Part shown: in pieces, positions 37,585 through 45,909 of the stretch
How the letters are laid out: every line of letters starts with the position of its first letter
Numbering within the stretch: position 1 is the first letter of the stretch
NCBI RefSeq assembly: GCF_019947135.1
Contig: NZ_JAGSHT010000018.1
Location: forward strand, 170,945-234,944
DNA length: 64,000 bases
Reading direction: 5' to 3'
Origin: Occultella gossypii
GTDB lineage: Bacteria; Actinomycetota; Actinomycetes; Actinomycetales; Beutenbergiaceae
Made by a program: the position numbers and the translations under genes
Notes under the pieces: model-generated
Told to the model about the DNA's origin: nothing
Database searches by the model: none
Seen by the model: the letters and a program-made list of their open reading frames with translations, nothing else

Positions 37585-38499
37585 TCAGATGACCGTCTGA
37601 AGGCTTGCCAGTCGTTCGGCGTCAGCGAGGACATCCAGGGTGGCGATCCGGTCGTCGACGAAGGTGATCAGGTAGACCGCGTGCACCGTGCCGTCGGCGA
37701 CGTACGCGGCCGCGGGGGCGCCGTCGATGGACACGAGGCGGGTGAGCTCGGCGCGCCCGGCGAACACTCTCGCCACCGCGTCGACGCCACGGATGCTGTC
37801 TTCGAGGAGCGGGGCACCGTGGTCGGCGCCTGCGGTGGCGAGCTCGACGGCCGCGCCATCGCTGCGCAGCTCGATCTCTGGGTCGAGGAGTTGCAGGAGC
37901 CCGCCGAAGTCGCCGTTCCTGGCCGCGTCGAGGAACGCGCCGATCGCGGCGTCCTGTCGCTCGCGGATGCCGCCGACGTCGACGGCTCGCAGCCGGGCTC
38001 GGGCGCGGGATGCGAGTTGGCGGGCGGCAGTGGGGGTGCGTTCGACGATGGGGGCGATGTCGTCATAGGACAGGGCGAAGACGTCGTGCAGCACGAGCGC
38101 GAGGCGTTCGAGCGGTCCGAGGCTGTCCAGCACGACCTGCATCGCCAGACCGAGATCGTCGATGCGCATCAGGCTGTCCGATGGGTCGCCGTCGGCAGGC
38201 GTTCGGACCGAAGATTCCGCCTCCGGGGTGGAGTCACGGTCCAGATCCTCGCGCCGGCTCGCCTGCTGCCGGATCATGTCGATGCAGACGCGGGAGATGA
38301 CCGTCGTCAGCCAGGCCTCGAGGTTCTTGATGGTGGCGATGTCGGTGCGCTGCAGTCGGAGCCAGGCCTCCTGGACGGCGTCGTCGGCGCCCCACGGCGA
38401 CCCCAGGGCACGGTGTGCGATCGCGTACAGCTTCGGGCGATGGGTGACGAACTGCTCCGCCACGTCGTCGAGGGTGCGGGTTGGCGGTAGCGGTAGCAC
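37585..38499 (-). CDS. ECF41-type sigma factor with SnoaL-like C-terminal domain
   Basis: 304 residues from GTG 38499 (LPLPPTRTLDDVAEQF), AAGGAG five bases upstream. Region 2 at ~10-80 (RALGSPWGADDAVQEAWLRL), region 4 at ~115-175 (VFALSYDDIAPIVERTPTAARQLASRARARL). A fused SnoaL-like domain follows (~185-300; FLDAARNGDFGGLLQLLDPEIELRSDG). ECF41 factors use this extension instead of an anti-sigma factor and typically control a neighbouring oxidoreductase. Here an FAD oxidoreductase is divergent, with a candidate ECF41 promoter. Confidence 0.92.
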   Translation of the reverse strand: MLPLPPTRTLDDVAEQFVTHRPKLYAIAHRALGSPWGADDAVQEAWLRLQRTDIATIKNLEAWLTTVISRVCIDMIRQQASRREDLDRDSTPEAESSVRTPADGDPSDSLMRIDDLGLAMQVVLDSLGPLERLALVLHDVFALSYDDIAPIVERTPTAARQLASRARARLRAVDVGGIRERQDAAIGAFLDAARNGDFGGLLQLLDPEIELRSDGAAVELATAGADHGAPLLEDSIRGVDAVARVFAGRAELTRLVSIDGAPAAAYVADGTVHAVYLITFVDDRIATLDVLADAERLASLQTVI

Positions 38500-38522
38500 G
38501 GGACTCCTTCCAGGCGAGCGCT

Positions 38523-38549
38523 GGTCACGTTTCGGTCCACAGATCCGAC
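38523..38549 (+). promoter_or_regulatory. Candidate ECF41 promoter of the FAD oxidoreductase
   Basis: GGTCACG (38523-38529), a 16-bp spacer and CGAC (38546-38549). The known ECF41 target pattern is TGTCACA-N16-CGTC; five of seven and three of four positions agree with the exact spacing. It is oriented towards the oxidoreductase start at 38611, leaving a ~55-nt leader. Confidence 0.5.
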
Positions 38550-38610
38550 TCATGGGTGAGACGGACGTTCCGGCCCGTCTCCCCCGCATCACCAAAGTGA
38601 AGGAGTCACT

Positions 38611-39930
38611 GTGACCATTCTCCCGCAGACCACCACCGAAGAACTTCGCGCCAGTGTCCGTGGGCGCGTCTGGCTGCCCGCCGATGCCGGCTTCGACGAG
38701 GTGCACCGCCCCTGGAATCTCGCCATCGAACAGCGCGTGCGCGCCGTCGTGGAGGTCGCCGACGCCGCGGACGTCTCCCGGCTCGTGCGATTCGCCTCGG
38801 AGCGGAACATCCCGGTCGCCACCCAGCCGAGCGGCCACGGCGCGACCGGACGCGCGAGCGATGCCATCCTGCTGCGCACCGCCGGCCTCGACACCATCGA
38901 CATCGACCCCATCCGGATGACGGCGAGGATCGGCGCCGGTGTGCGTTCCGGTGAACTGCAACGCGCCGCCGCCGCGCACGGCCTCACCGCCCTCCCGGGC
39001 AGTTCCCCCGCCGTGACCGTGACCGGCGCCGCGCTCGGCGGTGGCCTGAGCTGGTTCGGAAGAGCGTTCGGGTGGATGGCCGACAGCATCCTCGCCGCCG
39101 AGATCGTCGCAGCAGACGGCACCACCCAGCGCGTCACCCCCGCTATCGACCCCGAACTGTTCTGGGCCCTGCGCGGCGGCGGAGGCGACCTCGCCATCGT
39201 CACCGCTCTGGAGCTGCAGCTGCGCCCGGCGCCCAGCGTCTTCGGCGGCCGCCAGCTCTGGCCTGCGACACACGCGGGCCAGGTCGCGGCCGTCTTCCGG
39301 TCGATGACCGAGACGGCGCCAGGCGCGCTCACCCTGTGGCTCGAACTGCTCAGTTTCCCCGGAGCCGAACCGCTGGTCGCGATCGACTCGACCTTCCTCG
39401 GCGACGAGGCGACCGCCCGCAACCTCATGCACGAGACCAGCCTGCTGCCGGTGCCGCTGTCCGACACCCGAGCACCGATCAGCGTCGCCGACCTCGGCAC
39501 CATCACCGCAGAACCCACGGACCCTGGACCTGGCGCCTCACGCGGGGAACTCCTCACCCACCTCGACGACAGCGCGCTGGCTGCACTGGTCGACGATCCG
39601 ATCGCGCCGTTGATGACGGTGCAGATCCGGCACCTCGGAGGCGCCCTGGCCCAGCCCAGCGACAGTCCGCACGGCGCACTCGCGGAGCCGTACGCCGTGT
39701 ATATGTTCGGGGTTCCGGCAACCGCTCAGGTGGCGGAGTCGATCGCAGGAAAGCAGGCAGCGCTCGCCGACGCCCTGCCGACCAGCGGGCGCAAGCCGAT
39801 CACGTTCCTGAACCCGGGAGAACGCCTGTCCGACGCGCTGCCGGACGCCTCGATGCGACGCCTTCGCCAGCTGAAAGAAGACCGCGACCCCGACGGGATC
39901 ATCCGGGGCAACTTCGGGATCCTGGACTGA
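38611..39930 (+). CDS. FAD-linked oxidase (berberine-bridge-like)
   Basis: 439 residues from GTG 38611 (AAGGAG six bases upstream). PCMH-type FAD domain at ~35-210, with PSGHGATG (His76 probably carries FAD covalently; no second Cys attachment), then GSSPAVTVTGAALGGGLSWFGRAFG and LRGGGGDLAIVTALEL. The C-terminus ends DPDGIIRGNFGILD, a BBE-like tail. It oxidises an unknown substrate with oxygen. Divergent from the ECF41 sigma gene that probably controls it. Confidence 0.9.
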   Translation: MTILPQTTTEELRASVRGRVWLPADAGFDEVHRPWNLAIEQRVRAVVEVADAADVSRLVRFASERNIPVATQPSGHGATGRASDAILLRTAGLDTIDIDPIRMTARIGAGVRSGELQRAAAAHGLTALPGSSPAVTVTGAALGGGLSWFGRAFGWMADSILAAEIVAADGTTQRVTPAIDPELFWALRGGGGDLAIVTALELQLRPAPSVFGGRQLWPATHAGQVAAVFRSMTETAPGALTLWLELLSFPGAEPLVAIDSTFLGDEATARNLMHETSLLPVPLSDTRAPISVADLGTITAEPTDPGPGASRGELLTHLDDSALAALVDDPIAPLMTVQIRHLGGALAQPSDSPHGALAEPYAVYMFGVPATAQVAESIAGKQAALADALPTSGRKPITFLNPGERLSDALPDASMRRLRQLKEDRDPDGIIRGNFGILD

Positions 39931-40015
39931 TCCCGGCGAGTAGGTTCGAACCATGGCACCCGACCAAGGACGCGACCACCACGAGAACATCGAGCCGGGG
40001 CCTCACCCAACGCCC

Positions 40016-40576
40016 TCAGCGGTGCAGCCCGAAGGCCTCCAGTCGGTCCAGCCACAGATCGGGGGTGGCGTCGTCGAACGGCGGGACCTGCGCACGCACG
40101 CGCTGCTCCAGGTCGAGTGCCAGTAGTTCCAGACGGGTGACCACCTCGACCGGGTAGCCGAACTGCTCGCAGTGCTCGGCCCACTCGTCGCGGTCGTCGA
40201 CCCAGGTGCCACGCGGACCCTCGACGCGGACCACGTCCAGATCCATGTCGATGCCCGTGGCCAGCAGCGGGTCGCTCGTCCAGCGCACGTCCCAGCCGAG
40301 ATCGATGTAGATGCGCAGCCCGCGCGGGTGGTGACGGTTCACCGTGAGCGCGAAGTCCGCGGCGGGGCCGCCCGCAGGCAGGAGCGCGACGTTCGGTCCC
40401 TCCGCATGGAACTCCGCACCCGGACGCGCGCTGTGCCAGCCGACCGGCTGGCCGATCCAGTCGCCCCACTCGTCGGAGCCGAGGTAGACGCACTCGTGGC
40501 GCCAGTGTGGCGTGCCGTCCCATTTGCGCCAATGGAAGATCATCGGGGTGCCCGGGTCCGGTCGCTGCGTGCTCAC
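40016..40576 (-). CDS. DUF402 domain protein
   Basis: 186 residues from GTG 40576 (STQRPDPGTP). Family pattern: FHWRKWDGTPHWRHECVYLGSDEWGDWIGQPVGW, then YIDLGWDVRW and MDLDVVRVEG with the DLDVV metal-site motif and WVDDRDEWAEH. DUF402 (FomD-like) proteins hydrolyse nucleotide phosphates or nucleotidylated phosphonates. The start appears leaderless: CAGAAT lies eight bases upstream, with no Shine-Dalgarno. Confidence 0.87.
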   Translation of the reverse strand: MSTQRPDPGTPMIFHWRKWDGTPHWRHECVYLGSDEWGDWIGQPVGWHSARPGAEFHAEGPNVALLPAGGPAADFALTVNRHHPRGLRIYIDLGWDVRWTSDPLLATGIDMDLDVVRVEGPRGTWVDDRDEWAEHCEQFGYPVEVVTRLELLALDLEQRVRAQVPPFDDATPDLWLDRLEAFGLHR

Positions 40577-40648
40577 GAGGGCCCATTCTGCACGCCGACC
40601 GGGTCATCGCCGCCGCCGAGTCGAGGTCAGCGGGTTCGGCCCCCGGGC

Positions 40649-41050
40649 TCACGCGCGGTCCCGCGCCCAGTTCAGGGACTGCCGCGCCTGCGCCGGCAGC
40701 TTGGAGACCACGGTGTCGTAGGAGTCCTCGATCAGACCGGCCACGAGGTCCCGGTCAGCGTCCGGGGCGAGGGCCACACTGATCCAGTGCTTCTTGTTCA
40801 TGTGATAGGCCGGAAGCACGTAGTCGTGGGTGCCGATCAGCAGCGGGACCTCGACCGGATCGGCCTTGAGGTTGACCAGCAGGTGCTCGCTGATGTGTGG
40901 CACACCCATGACCAGAGCGAACATCTTGCCGTGCACGCGCAGCACGTCCGAGTCCGGGCCGAACGGGTGGTCGAGCGTGGCCGACGGCAGGTCGAGGCAC
41001 ACTCCGTGGCACCACGTGGCGGCCTGCGCCCACGCGCCGGTCCTGGTCAT
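40649..41050 (-). CDS. MmcQ/YjbR family protein
   Basis: 133 residues. Marks: DLPSATLDHPFGPDSDVLRVHGKMFALV, LLVNLKADPVEVPLL, YHMNKKHWISVAL. YjbR-type proteins have a DNA-binding-like CyaY fold and no settled function. CACGAT six bases before the ATG suggests a leaderless transcript. Follows nothing in operon; divergent from the TIGR03086 gene. Confidence 0.9.
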   Translation of the reverse strand: MTRTGAWAQAATWCHGVCLDLPSATLDHPFGPDSDVLRVHGKMFALVMGVPHISEHLLVNLKADPVEVPLLIGTHDYVLPAYHMNKKHWISVALAPDADRDLVAGLIEDSYDTVVSKLPAQARQSLNWARDRA

Positions 41051-41172
41051 CGGACCATCGTGCCATCCACGTGCGACACGGACGCGTCACGTCTGTGGAC
41101 CTGCTCGACCGATGAATTCCGGCGGCGGGGGAGGTCGGTACCGGTGCTATGACCCCGAGCCAGGAGAGCCCG

Positions 41173-41760
41173 ATGATCGATCTCACCCCGAGCACGACTC
41201 GCGTGGCCGCACTGATCCCCGCCGTACGTGATGAGCACCTAGACGTGACGACGCCGATCGGCATGCCGGTGCTGCAGCTGCTGAACCATCTCCTCGGCCT
41301 GACCGTGGCGTTCCGGGACGCCGCCGCGAAGATCGAAGGACCCACGACGTCCACACCGCCCGCCCCGATCCTGGACCCGTTGCCCGAGGACTGGCGCGAG
41401 AGTCTCACCGGTCAGCTGGGGCAACTCGCCGTGGCTTGGCAGGACCCGGCCGCCTGGGACGGGATGACGATGGCCGGCTCGGTCCGGTTCCCCGCACAGG
41501 CGTGCGGGCTGGTCGCCCTCGACGAGGTGCTGTTGCATGGCTGGGACCTCGCCCGGGCCACCGGTCAGAACTACCGGCCCACCGATGCCGAGGCGGAGGC
41601 GGTGCTGCCGATCGTCACGCCGGACCCGGACCCGCAGGTCGCCGCCGCCGAGCGCGAGGGCATGTTCGGGCCGCCGGTGTCCGTGCCCTCCGACGCGCCG
41701 CTCTTCGACCGCGTGCTCGGGCTTGCCGGTCGCGATCCGGGGTGGTCGCCGCCCGGCTGA
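41173..41760 (+). CDS. TIGR03086-type DinB-like protein
   Basis: 195 residues from ATG 41173 (AGGAG six bases upstream). Four-helix DinB-type sequence with LLNHLLGLTVAFRDAAAKIEG and DEVLLHGWDLARATGQ. In this family His residues bind a divalent metal and mycothiol-dependent transferase activity is suspected. Two further His-bearing proteins of the same superfamily level lie convergent (maleylpyruvate isomerase type). Confidence 0.88.
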   Translation: MIDLTPSTTRVAALIPAVRDEHLDVTTPIGMPVLQLLNHLLGLTVAFRDAAAKIEGPTTSTPPAPILDPLPEDWRESLTGQLGQLAVAWQDPAAWDGMTMAGSVRFPAQACGLVALDEVLLHGWDLARATGQNYRPTDAEAEAVLPIVTPDPDPQVAAAEREGMFGPPVSVPSDAPLFDRVLGLAGRDPGWSPPG

Positions 41761-41767
41761 GCGCCGG

Positions 41768-42577
41768 TCAGCTGCGCGGCGGGTCCGACGTGGGCGGCGA
41801 GGGCCACGGGCCGAGCTCCTGGAGGTCGACGGCGGCGCCGGCCCTGGTCGCGACGGGCGCCACGGCGGGGGCACGGCCGGCGAGCCAGGACGTGATGTCA
41901 CGCAGGGCACCGGTCACCTCGACGGCCGTCTCGTCATCCGCACCCGTGCCGCCGCCCTCGACGTCCAACTCGTCGAGTCCGGGGCCGACGGCGTACCGCA
42001 GGCCCTCGTCGTCGGCGTTGATGACCACCGGCTCCCCCTCGGGCAGGCGCACGCCCAGGAAGTCCAGGAGGTGCTCGCACAGGGCGACGGACCAGGACTC
42101 GACGCCGATCCCGGCGACCAGGTCCACCTGATGGACCCCGGCCTCGCGCCACCAGGCGAGCGCGACGTCCACGACCGTGCCGTCGTAGTAGGTGACGGAC
42201 GCATCCCAGCCCGGCGATCCCGGGGCGGGCCACGCCGCCGCCAACCGGTCGCGCAACGACCCCAGCCCCACCAGGTGCTCATCACGGGAGCGCACCGAGA
42301 GCTGCTCGATGCGGGCGTTGCGACCCGGCCGGCCGCCCTCGTACACCTCGATCAGCTCGCCGCGCGCGGCGAACTCGAGCTGGCGGGCGAACGCGTTGCC
42401 GACGCCGTCCAGGTGCGCGAGCAGGTGGCCGCGGGTCCAGTCCGGAAGGGCCGACGGCGCTCGGACGGCCTGGTCATCCAAGGTCGCCAGGGCATCGATC
42501 ACCCGAGTGAGTGCGTCGCCGCCCTCGGTCGCCGCAAGGACGGCCACCTCCTTCGGGTCCTGCGTGGGGTCGATCAT
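41768..42577 (-). CDS. Mycothiol-dependent maleylpyruvate isomerase family protein
   Basis: 269 residues from ATG 42577, overlapping the pdxH stop by 4 nt. N-terminal DinB/MDMPI domain with PDWTRGHLLAHLDGVGNAFARQLEFAARGE and a second His in WWREAGVHQVDLVAG, the metal ligands of the family. The C-terminal domain is shorter than in true maleylpyruvate isomerases and no gentisate-pathway genes are near, so the substrate is open. Last gene of the TetR-pdxH operon. Confidence 0.88.
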   Translation of the reverse strand: MIDPTQDPKEVAVLAATEGGDALTRVIDALATLDDQAVRAPSALPDWTRGHLLAHLDGVGNAFARQLEFAARGELIEVYEGGRPGRNARIEQLSVRSRDEHLVGLGSLRDRLAAAWPAPGSPGWDASVTYYDGTVVDVALAWWREAGVHQVDLVAGIGVESWSVALCEHLLDFLGVRLPEGEPVVINADDEGLRYAVGPGLDELDVEGGGTGADDETAVEVTGALRDITSWLAGRAPAVAPVATRAGAAVDLQELGPWPSPPTSDPPRS

Positions 42578-43251
42578 GGCCAGATCAGTCCCTTCGTCCA
42601 GGCTTGGTCCGTGGATCGTCGGTAGCGCAGCCGGATCTGACCGGCATCGGGCGTGGCCGCCCAGAACTCGACGGTGTGCGGCGCCAGCGCGTAGACGCGC
42701 CACTCAGGGGCGATCAGGACGCCGTCGATGTCCGCCTCGACCCGGGCCAGGGCAGCGGCGTAGGCGTCCCAGTAGTCCTGGCGGTCTTCCAACGGTTCGC
42801 TCTGCCGGCCCACCAGGGCAGCAGCCCGCGAAGGGGGCGGCCGGGCCAGGAAGTCCGCCGTGCCCGCCTCCTCGCCGAGGTCCTGCACGGTCCCGGCGAG
42901 CCGGACCTGACGTCCGAGCGCCGGCCAGAACGACGTCATCGCGGCGTTCGGGTTCTGCGCGAGGGCAGCGGCCTTGGGGCTGTGCGAACCGGTGGCGAAA
43001 TGCCAGCCGCGGGCGTCCAGGTCCTTGAGGATGAGCGTCCGCGCGGCCACGGCACCGGACGCGTCCGCGGTGGCGAGGTTCATCGCGTGCGGCGCCGTGG
43101 AGCCGGCCCCGACGGCGTCGCGGAGCCAAGCCAGGAACAGGTCGGCCGGGTCCGCCGGGGCGTCGTCGGGGTCGAACGGCGGCAGCCGGTCGCGTTCGAA
43201 GCTGGGCAGGCCGCGCAGCCAGGTGCGCAGGTCGGTCGGGTCGGCGATCAT
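42574..43251 (-). CDS. pdxH: Pyridoxamine 5'-phosphate oxidase
   Basis: 225 residues from ATG 43251. FMN split-barrel oxidase: MNLATADASGAVAARTLILKDLDARGWHFATGSHSPKA region, AMTSFWPALGRQVRLAGTV, and a C-terminus ending WTKGLIWP instead of the usual RLxP. It oxidises PNP/PMP to PLP; the altered C-terminus leaves room for a related flavoprotein activity. Overlaps both neighbours by 4 nt (TetR upstream, isomerase downstream). Confidence 0.82.
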   Translation of the reverse strand: MIADPTDLRTWLRGLPSFERDRLPPFDPDDAPADPADLFLAWLRDAVGAGSTAPHAMNLATADASGAVAARTLILKDLDARGWHFATGSHSPKAAALAQNPNAAMTSFWPALGRQVRLAGTVQDLGEEAGTADFLARPPPSRAAALVGRQSEPLEDRQDYWDAYAAALARVEADIDGVLIAPEWRVYALAPHTVEFWAATPDAGQIRLRYRRSTDQAWTKGLIWP

Positions 43252-43817
43252 TGCCTCTCCTCGAGGGCCGGGCTGAGCATGGAAACGAAGCCGCGCACGG
43301 CGCGCTGCATCGCGGTCGGGTCGGCGAGCGCGCGCGAGAGCACGTACCCGCCCTGCACGATGGCCAGGGCGGCGTACGCGCGATCGGACGCTGCGCCGTC
43401 GGGCAGTCCTGCCTCGCCGAAGACCTCGGTGAGGCGCTCCACCAAGCCCGAGAAGTAGGACCCGACCTCGGCGGCCAGCTCGGCGTCGGACATCACGGCC
43501 TGATCGCTGGTGAGCCTGCCGATGCGGCATCCGTTCGTCGTGTCCCGCGGACGTTCGAGGTAGGCGCGCAACCGGTCCAGGGCCGGCCGGTCGCCGCGGA
43601 GCTCGCCGGCAGCGGCGGCCAGCGAGTCGGCGACGGTGGCCGAGATCGCGGCAAGGGCAAGATCGTGCTTGGCCGGGAAGTGGTGGTAGAGGCTGCCCTG
43701 GCCGACACCGCTGGCCGCGAGGACCTGGCGGGGACTGGTCGCGCCGACGCCCTGGCTCGCGTAGAGGTCGCGGGCGGCGGCGACGAGACGTTCGCGACTC
43801 TCGTTCGGGATGCCCAT
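43248..43817 (-). CDS. TetR-family repressor
   Basis: 189 residues from ATG 43817 (the in-frame ATG at 43826 is the alternative). HTH at ~5-50: SRERLVAAARDLYASQGVGATSPRQVLAASGVGQGSLYHHFPAKHDL. C-terminal domain of the YxaF/LmrA-like type (LERPRDTTNGCRIGRL). First gene of the operon with pdxH and the isomerase gene; a palindrome 16 bp upstream is a likely autoregulatory operator. Confidence 0.92.
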   Translation of the reverse strand: MGIPNESRERLVAAARDLYASQGVGATSPRQVLAASGVGQGSLYHHFPAKHDLALAAISATVADSLAAAAGELRGDRPALDRLRAYLERPRDTTNGCRIGRLTSDQAVMSDAELAAEVGSYFSGLVERLTEVFGEAGLPDGAASDRAYAALAIVQGGYVLSRALADPTAMQRAVRGFVSMLSPALEERQ

Positions 43818-43832
43818 AAGGGGCACCCTACC

Positions 43833-43844
43833 TACCTCTAGGTA
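43833..43844. promoter_or_regulatory. TetR operator candidate
   Basis: TACCTCTAGGTA: perfect 5-bp arms with a 2-bp centre, in an AT-richer patch 16-27 bp upstream of the TetR start. Overlaps where the promoter of the operon should lie. Confidence 0.55.
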
Positions 43845-43873
43845 TGGTCACAAGGGCTGGGCCGACACACGAA

Positions 43874-43921
43874 CGCGACATCGTTGGCTCCGTCGTCGCG
43901 GGTGGTGCCAACAATGTCGCG
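43874..43921. repeat. Palindromic intergenic repeat, copy 1
   Basis: CGCGACATCGTTGGC (43874-43888) and GCCAACAATGTCGCG (43907-43921) form 15-bp arms with one mismatch around an 18-nt loop (TCCGTCGTCGCGGGTGGT). The element, including flanking GAA and CTCG and the loop core CGTCGCG, recurs at 45852-45899. It sits in the spacer between the TetR operon and the quinone reductase gene. Confidence 0.8.
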
Positions 43922-43948
43922 CTCGTGCCGCGGGTGGACGGTGGGCGG

Positions 43949-44713
43949 TCAGTGTCGGTGGACACCCAGCCCGGTCCGGCCGGGAGCGAGCTCGGGCCGG
44001 AGCGCGAGGTCGCGGTCGTAGTCCTCGGGGCCCTGGAACCGGTACGGGATCGGCTCGATCGTCGCCAGATCGTCGAGCCGGCCCCGCAGGAGCTCGACCG
44101 CGGCGGCGTGGTCGGACTCGCTGAAGGCCGAGGTGCCGTGGATCGCGACGGGCGGCAGCGCGGAGATCCCCGCGTACCAGAGGGTGCCGTGCAGGAGCGG
44201 GAAGAGCACCTCGTCGAGGTCGCCGTGGATGCCGCGCGGACCGAACGGCCCGGTCCCCGCGCCCGTGGTCACGACCACGAGCGCACGTTTGCCGGCCAGG
44301 TTCCCGCGGCCGTAGCGCATCGTGTGGCCGGGCCGGTCGGGGTCGGGCATGTCGTAGGCGTAGCCACGCACGAAGACCCGGTCGAACCAGCCCTTCAGGA
44401 TCGCGGCCATGCCGAACCACCAGAGCGGGAACTGCAGCACGATCGCATCCGCCCGCGCGATCTTCTCGTGCTCGGCGAGGATGTCCGGGCTGAGCAGGCC
44501 GCGCGCGTAGGCCTCGCCGGACGCCTCCAGCACTGGTCCCGGCTCGACCTCCGGGTAGTCCTCCGCGTCCAGAACCGCCTTCCACTTCATCGCGTACAGG
44601 TCGTCCACCTCCACGGCATGGCCGGCGGCCCGCAGCGTGGCCACGCCGTCGGCGTGCAGCGCGCCCGCGAGCGAGCGTTGTTCCGGATGGGCGAGTACCC
44701 ACAGCACGTTCAT
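43949..44713 (-). CDS. Flavodoxin-fold NAD(P)H:quinone oxidoreductase
   Basis: 254 residues from ATG 44713 (AAAGGGA upstream). Flavodoxin_2 pattern: NVLWVLAHPEQRSLAGALHADGVATLRAAGHAVEVDDLYAMKW, then DAIVLQFPLWWFGMAAILKGWFDRVF and the FMN loop TTGAGTGPFGPRG. It reduces quinones or azo-type compounds by two electrons. Divergent from an AraC/GlxA-type regulator (94 bp), which is the obvious candidate controller. Confidence 0.9.
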   Translation of the reverse strand: MNVLWVLAHPEQRSLAGALHADGVATLRAAGHAVEVDDLYAMKWKAVLDAEDYPEVEPGPVLEASGEAYARGLLSPDILAEHEKIARADAIVLQFPLWWFGMAAILKGWFDRVFVRGYAYDMPDPDRPGHTMRYGRGNLAGKRALVVVTTGAGTGPFGPRGIHGDLDEVLFPLLHGTLWYAGISALPPVAIHGTSAFSESDHAAAVELLRGRLDDLATIEPIPYRFQGPEDYDRDLALRPELAPGRTGLGVHRH

Positions 44714-44807
44714 CTGGTCGGTCCCTTTCGTTGCGGACCACCCACGTTGCCGGTTCGCTCGGACAGGCACCAGTGACCTTTTGGACGATATGCGCAAGAA
44801 TCGGGCC

Positions 44808-45800
44808 ATGACTACTCGTGCCCGCCATCGCGTCGCCGTGCTCGTCCGCGACGGTGTGCTCCCCATGGAACTCGGCCTCGTGCACCAGGTGTTCGCCGAG
44901 GCGAAGACCCCTGACGGCGAGGCGCTCTACGAGGTCCGCACCCTCGCCCCGGTTCCCGGCGAGGTCCGCACGGACGCCGACTTCCCGATCACGGTGGCCC
45001 ATGGTCCGGCCGCCCTCGAGTGGGCGGACACGGTGATCGTGCCGGCGTCCCACTCCCCTGCCGAGACGGACAGCACCGGCCGCCTCGGGCCGGAGCTCGC
45101 CGCCGCGCTGGCCCGGATCCGCCCGGGCACCCGGATCGCCTCGATCTGCACGGGCTCGTTCGTCCTCGCGGCGGCCGGACTGCTGGACGGGCGCAAGGCC
45201 ACCACGCACTGGAAGTCGGCGGCGCAGTTCCGGGCGTGGTTCCCGGCCGTCGACCTGGACCCCAACGTGCTCTACGTCGAAAGCGGGGACGTGCTCACGT
45301 CCGCGGGCGAGGCGTCCGGGCTGGACCTGTGCCTGCACCTGGTCCGCCGTGACCATGGCGTCGCGGTCGCGAACACCGCCGCGCGGCACCTCGTGGTCCC
45401 ACCGCACCGCGACGGCGGCCAGGCCCAGTTCATCGAGCGACCGGTCCCGGTCGGCCCCCGATCGGTCACGAGCGGCGCACGGGACTGGGCGCTGACCAAC
45501 CTTGACCAGCCGCTGACGCTGGCCGAGCTCGCCGAGCGCTCGGCCGTGAGCGTGCGAACCCTGACCCGAGCCTTCCGGGCCGAGTTCGGCCTCTCCCCCG
45601 GCCAGTGGGTGACCCGACAGCGCCTCGAGCACGCCCGGCACCTGCTCGAGCACAGCGACCTGCCGGTCGACCGGATCGCCGGCGCCGCCGGGTTCGGCAC
45701 CGCCACGTCGCTGCGCGCACACCTGCATGCCAGCCTCGGTGTCTCCCCGAGCGCCTACCGGCGCACGTTCCGCGGAAGCGAGCCCGCCCTGCCGGCCTGA
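44808..45800 (+). CDS. GlxA-type AraC-family transcriptional regulator
   Basis: 330 residues from ATG 44808. N-terminal DJ-1/PfpI-like domain (~5-185) with SICTGSFVLAAAGLLDGRKATTHW, where the Cys sits at the nucleophile elbow, as in GlxA/FtrA regulators. C-terminal double HTH (~225-320): LTLAELAERSAVSVRTLTRAFRAEFGLSPGQWVTRQRLEHARHLLE. The regulator is divergent from the quinone reductase gene. Confidence 0.93.
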   Translation: MTTRARHRVAVLVRDGVLPMELGLVHQVFAEAKTPDGEALYEVRTLAPVPGEVRTDADFPITVAHGPAALEWADTVIVPASHSPAETDSTGRLGPELAAALARIRPGTRIASICTGSFVLAAAGLLDGRKATTHWKSAAQFRAWFPAVDLDPNVLYVESGDVLTSAGEASGLDLCLHLVRRDHGVAVANTAARHLVVPPHRDGGQAQFIERPVPVGPRSVTSGARDWALTNLDQPLTLAELAERSAVSVRTLTRAFRAEFGLSPGQWVTRQRLEHARHLLEHSDLPVDRIAGAAGFGTATSLRAHLHASLGVSPSAYRRTFRGSEPALPA

Positions 45801-45851
45801 CCTCCGCCGTCGGGCCCGCGCCTGACCCAGCCACGGCAGCCCCGCCGCGAA

Positions 45852-45899
45852 CGCGACATTGTTGGCCCCATCGTCGCGCGAGGGACCAACAATGTCGCG
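45852..45899. repeat. Palindromic intergenic repeat, copy 2
   Basis: CGCGACATTGTTGG (45852-45865) and its exact complement CCAACAATGTCGCG (45886-45899), with a 20-nt loop containing ATCGTCGCGCG. Lies between the convergent AraC and GH144-like genes. Same element as at 43874-43921, in the same orientation by loop sequence. Confidence 0.8.
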
Positions 45900-45909
45900 C
45901 TCGGCCGGG

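Noticed and set aside
34896..37634. 912-residue minus-strand ORF
   Set aside because: Shadow of the prolyl oligopeptidase and APH-like genes, which have clear catalytic motifs on the plus strand.
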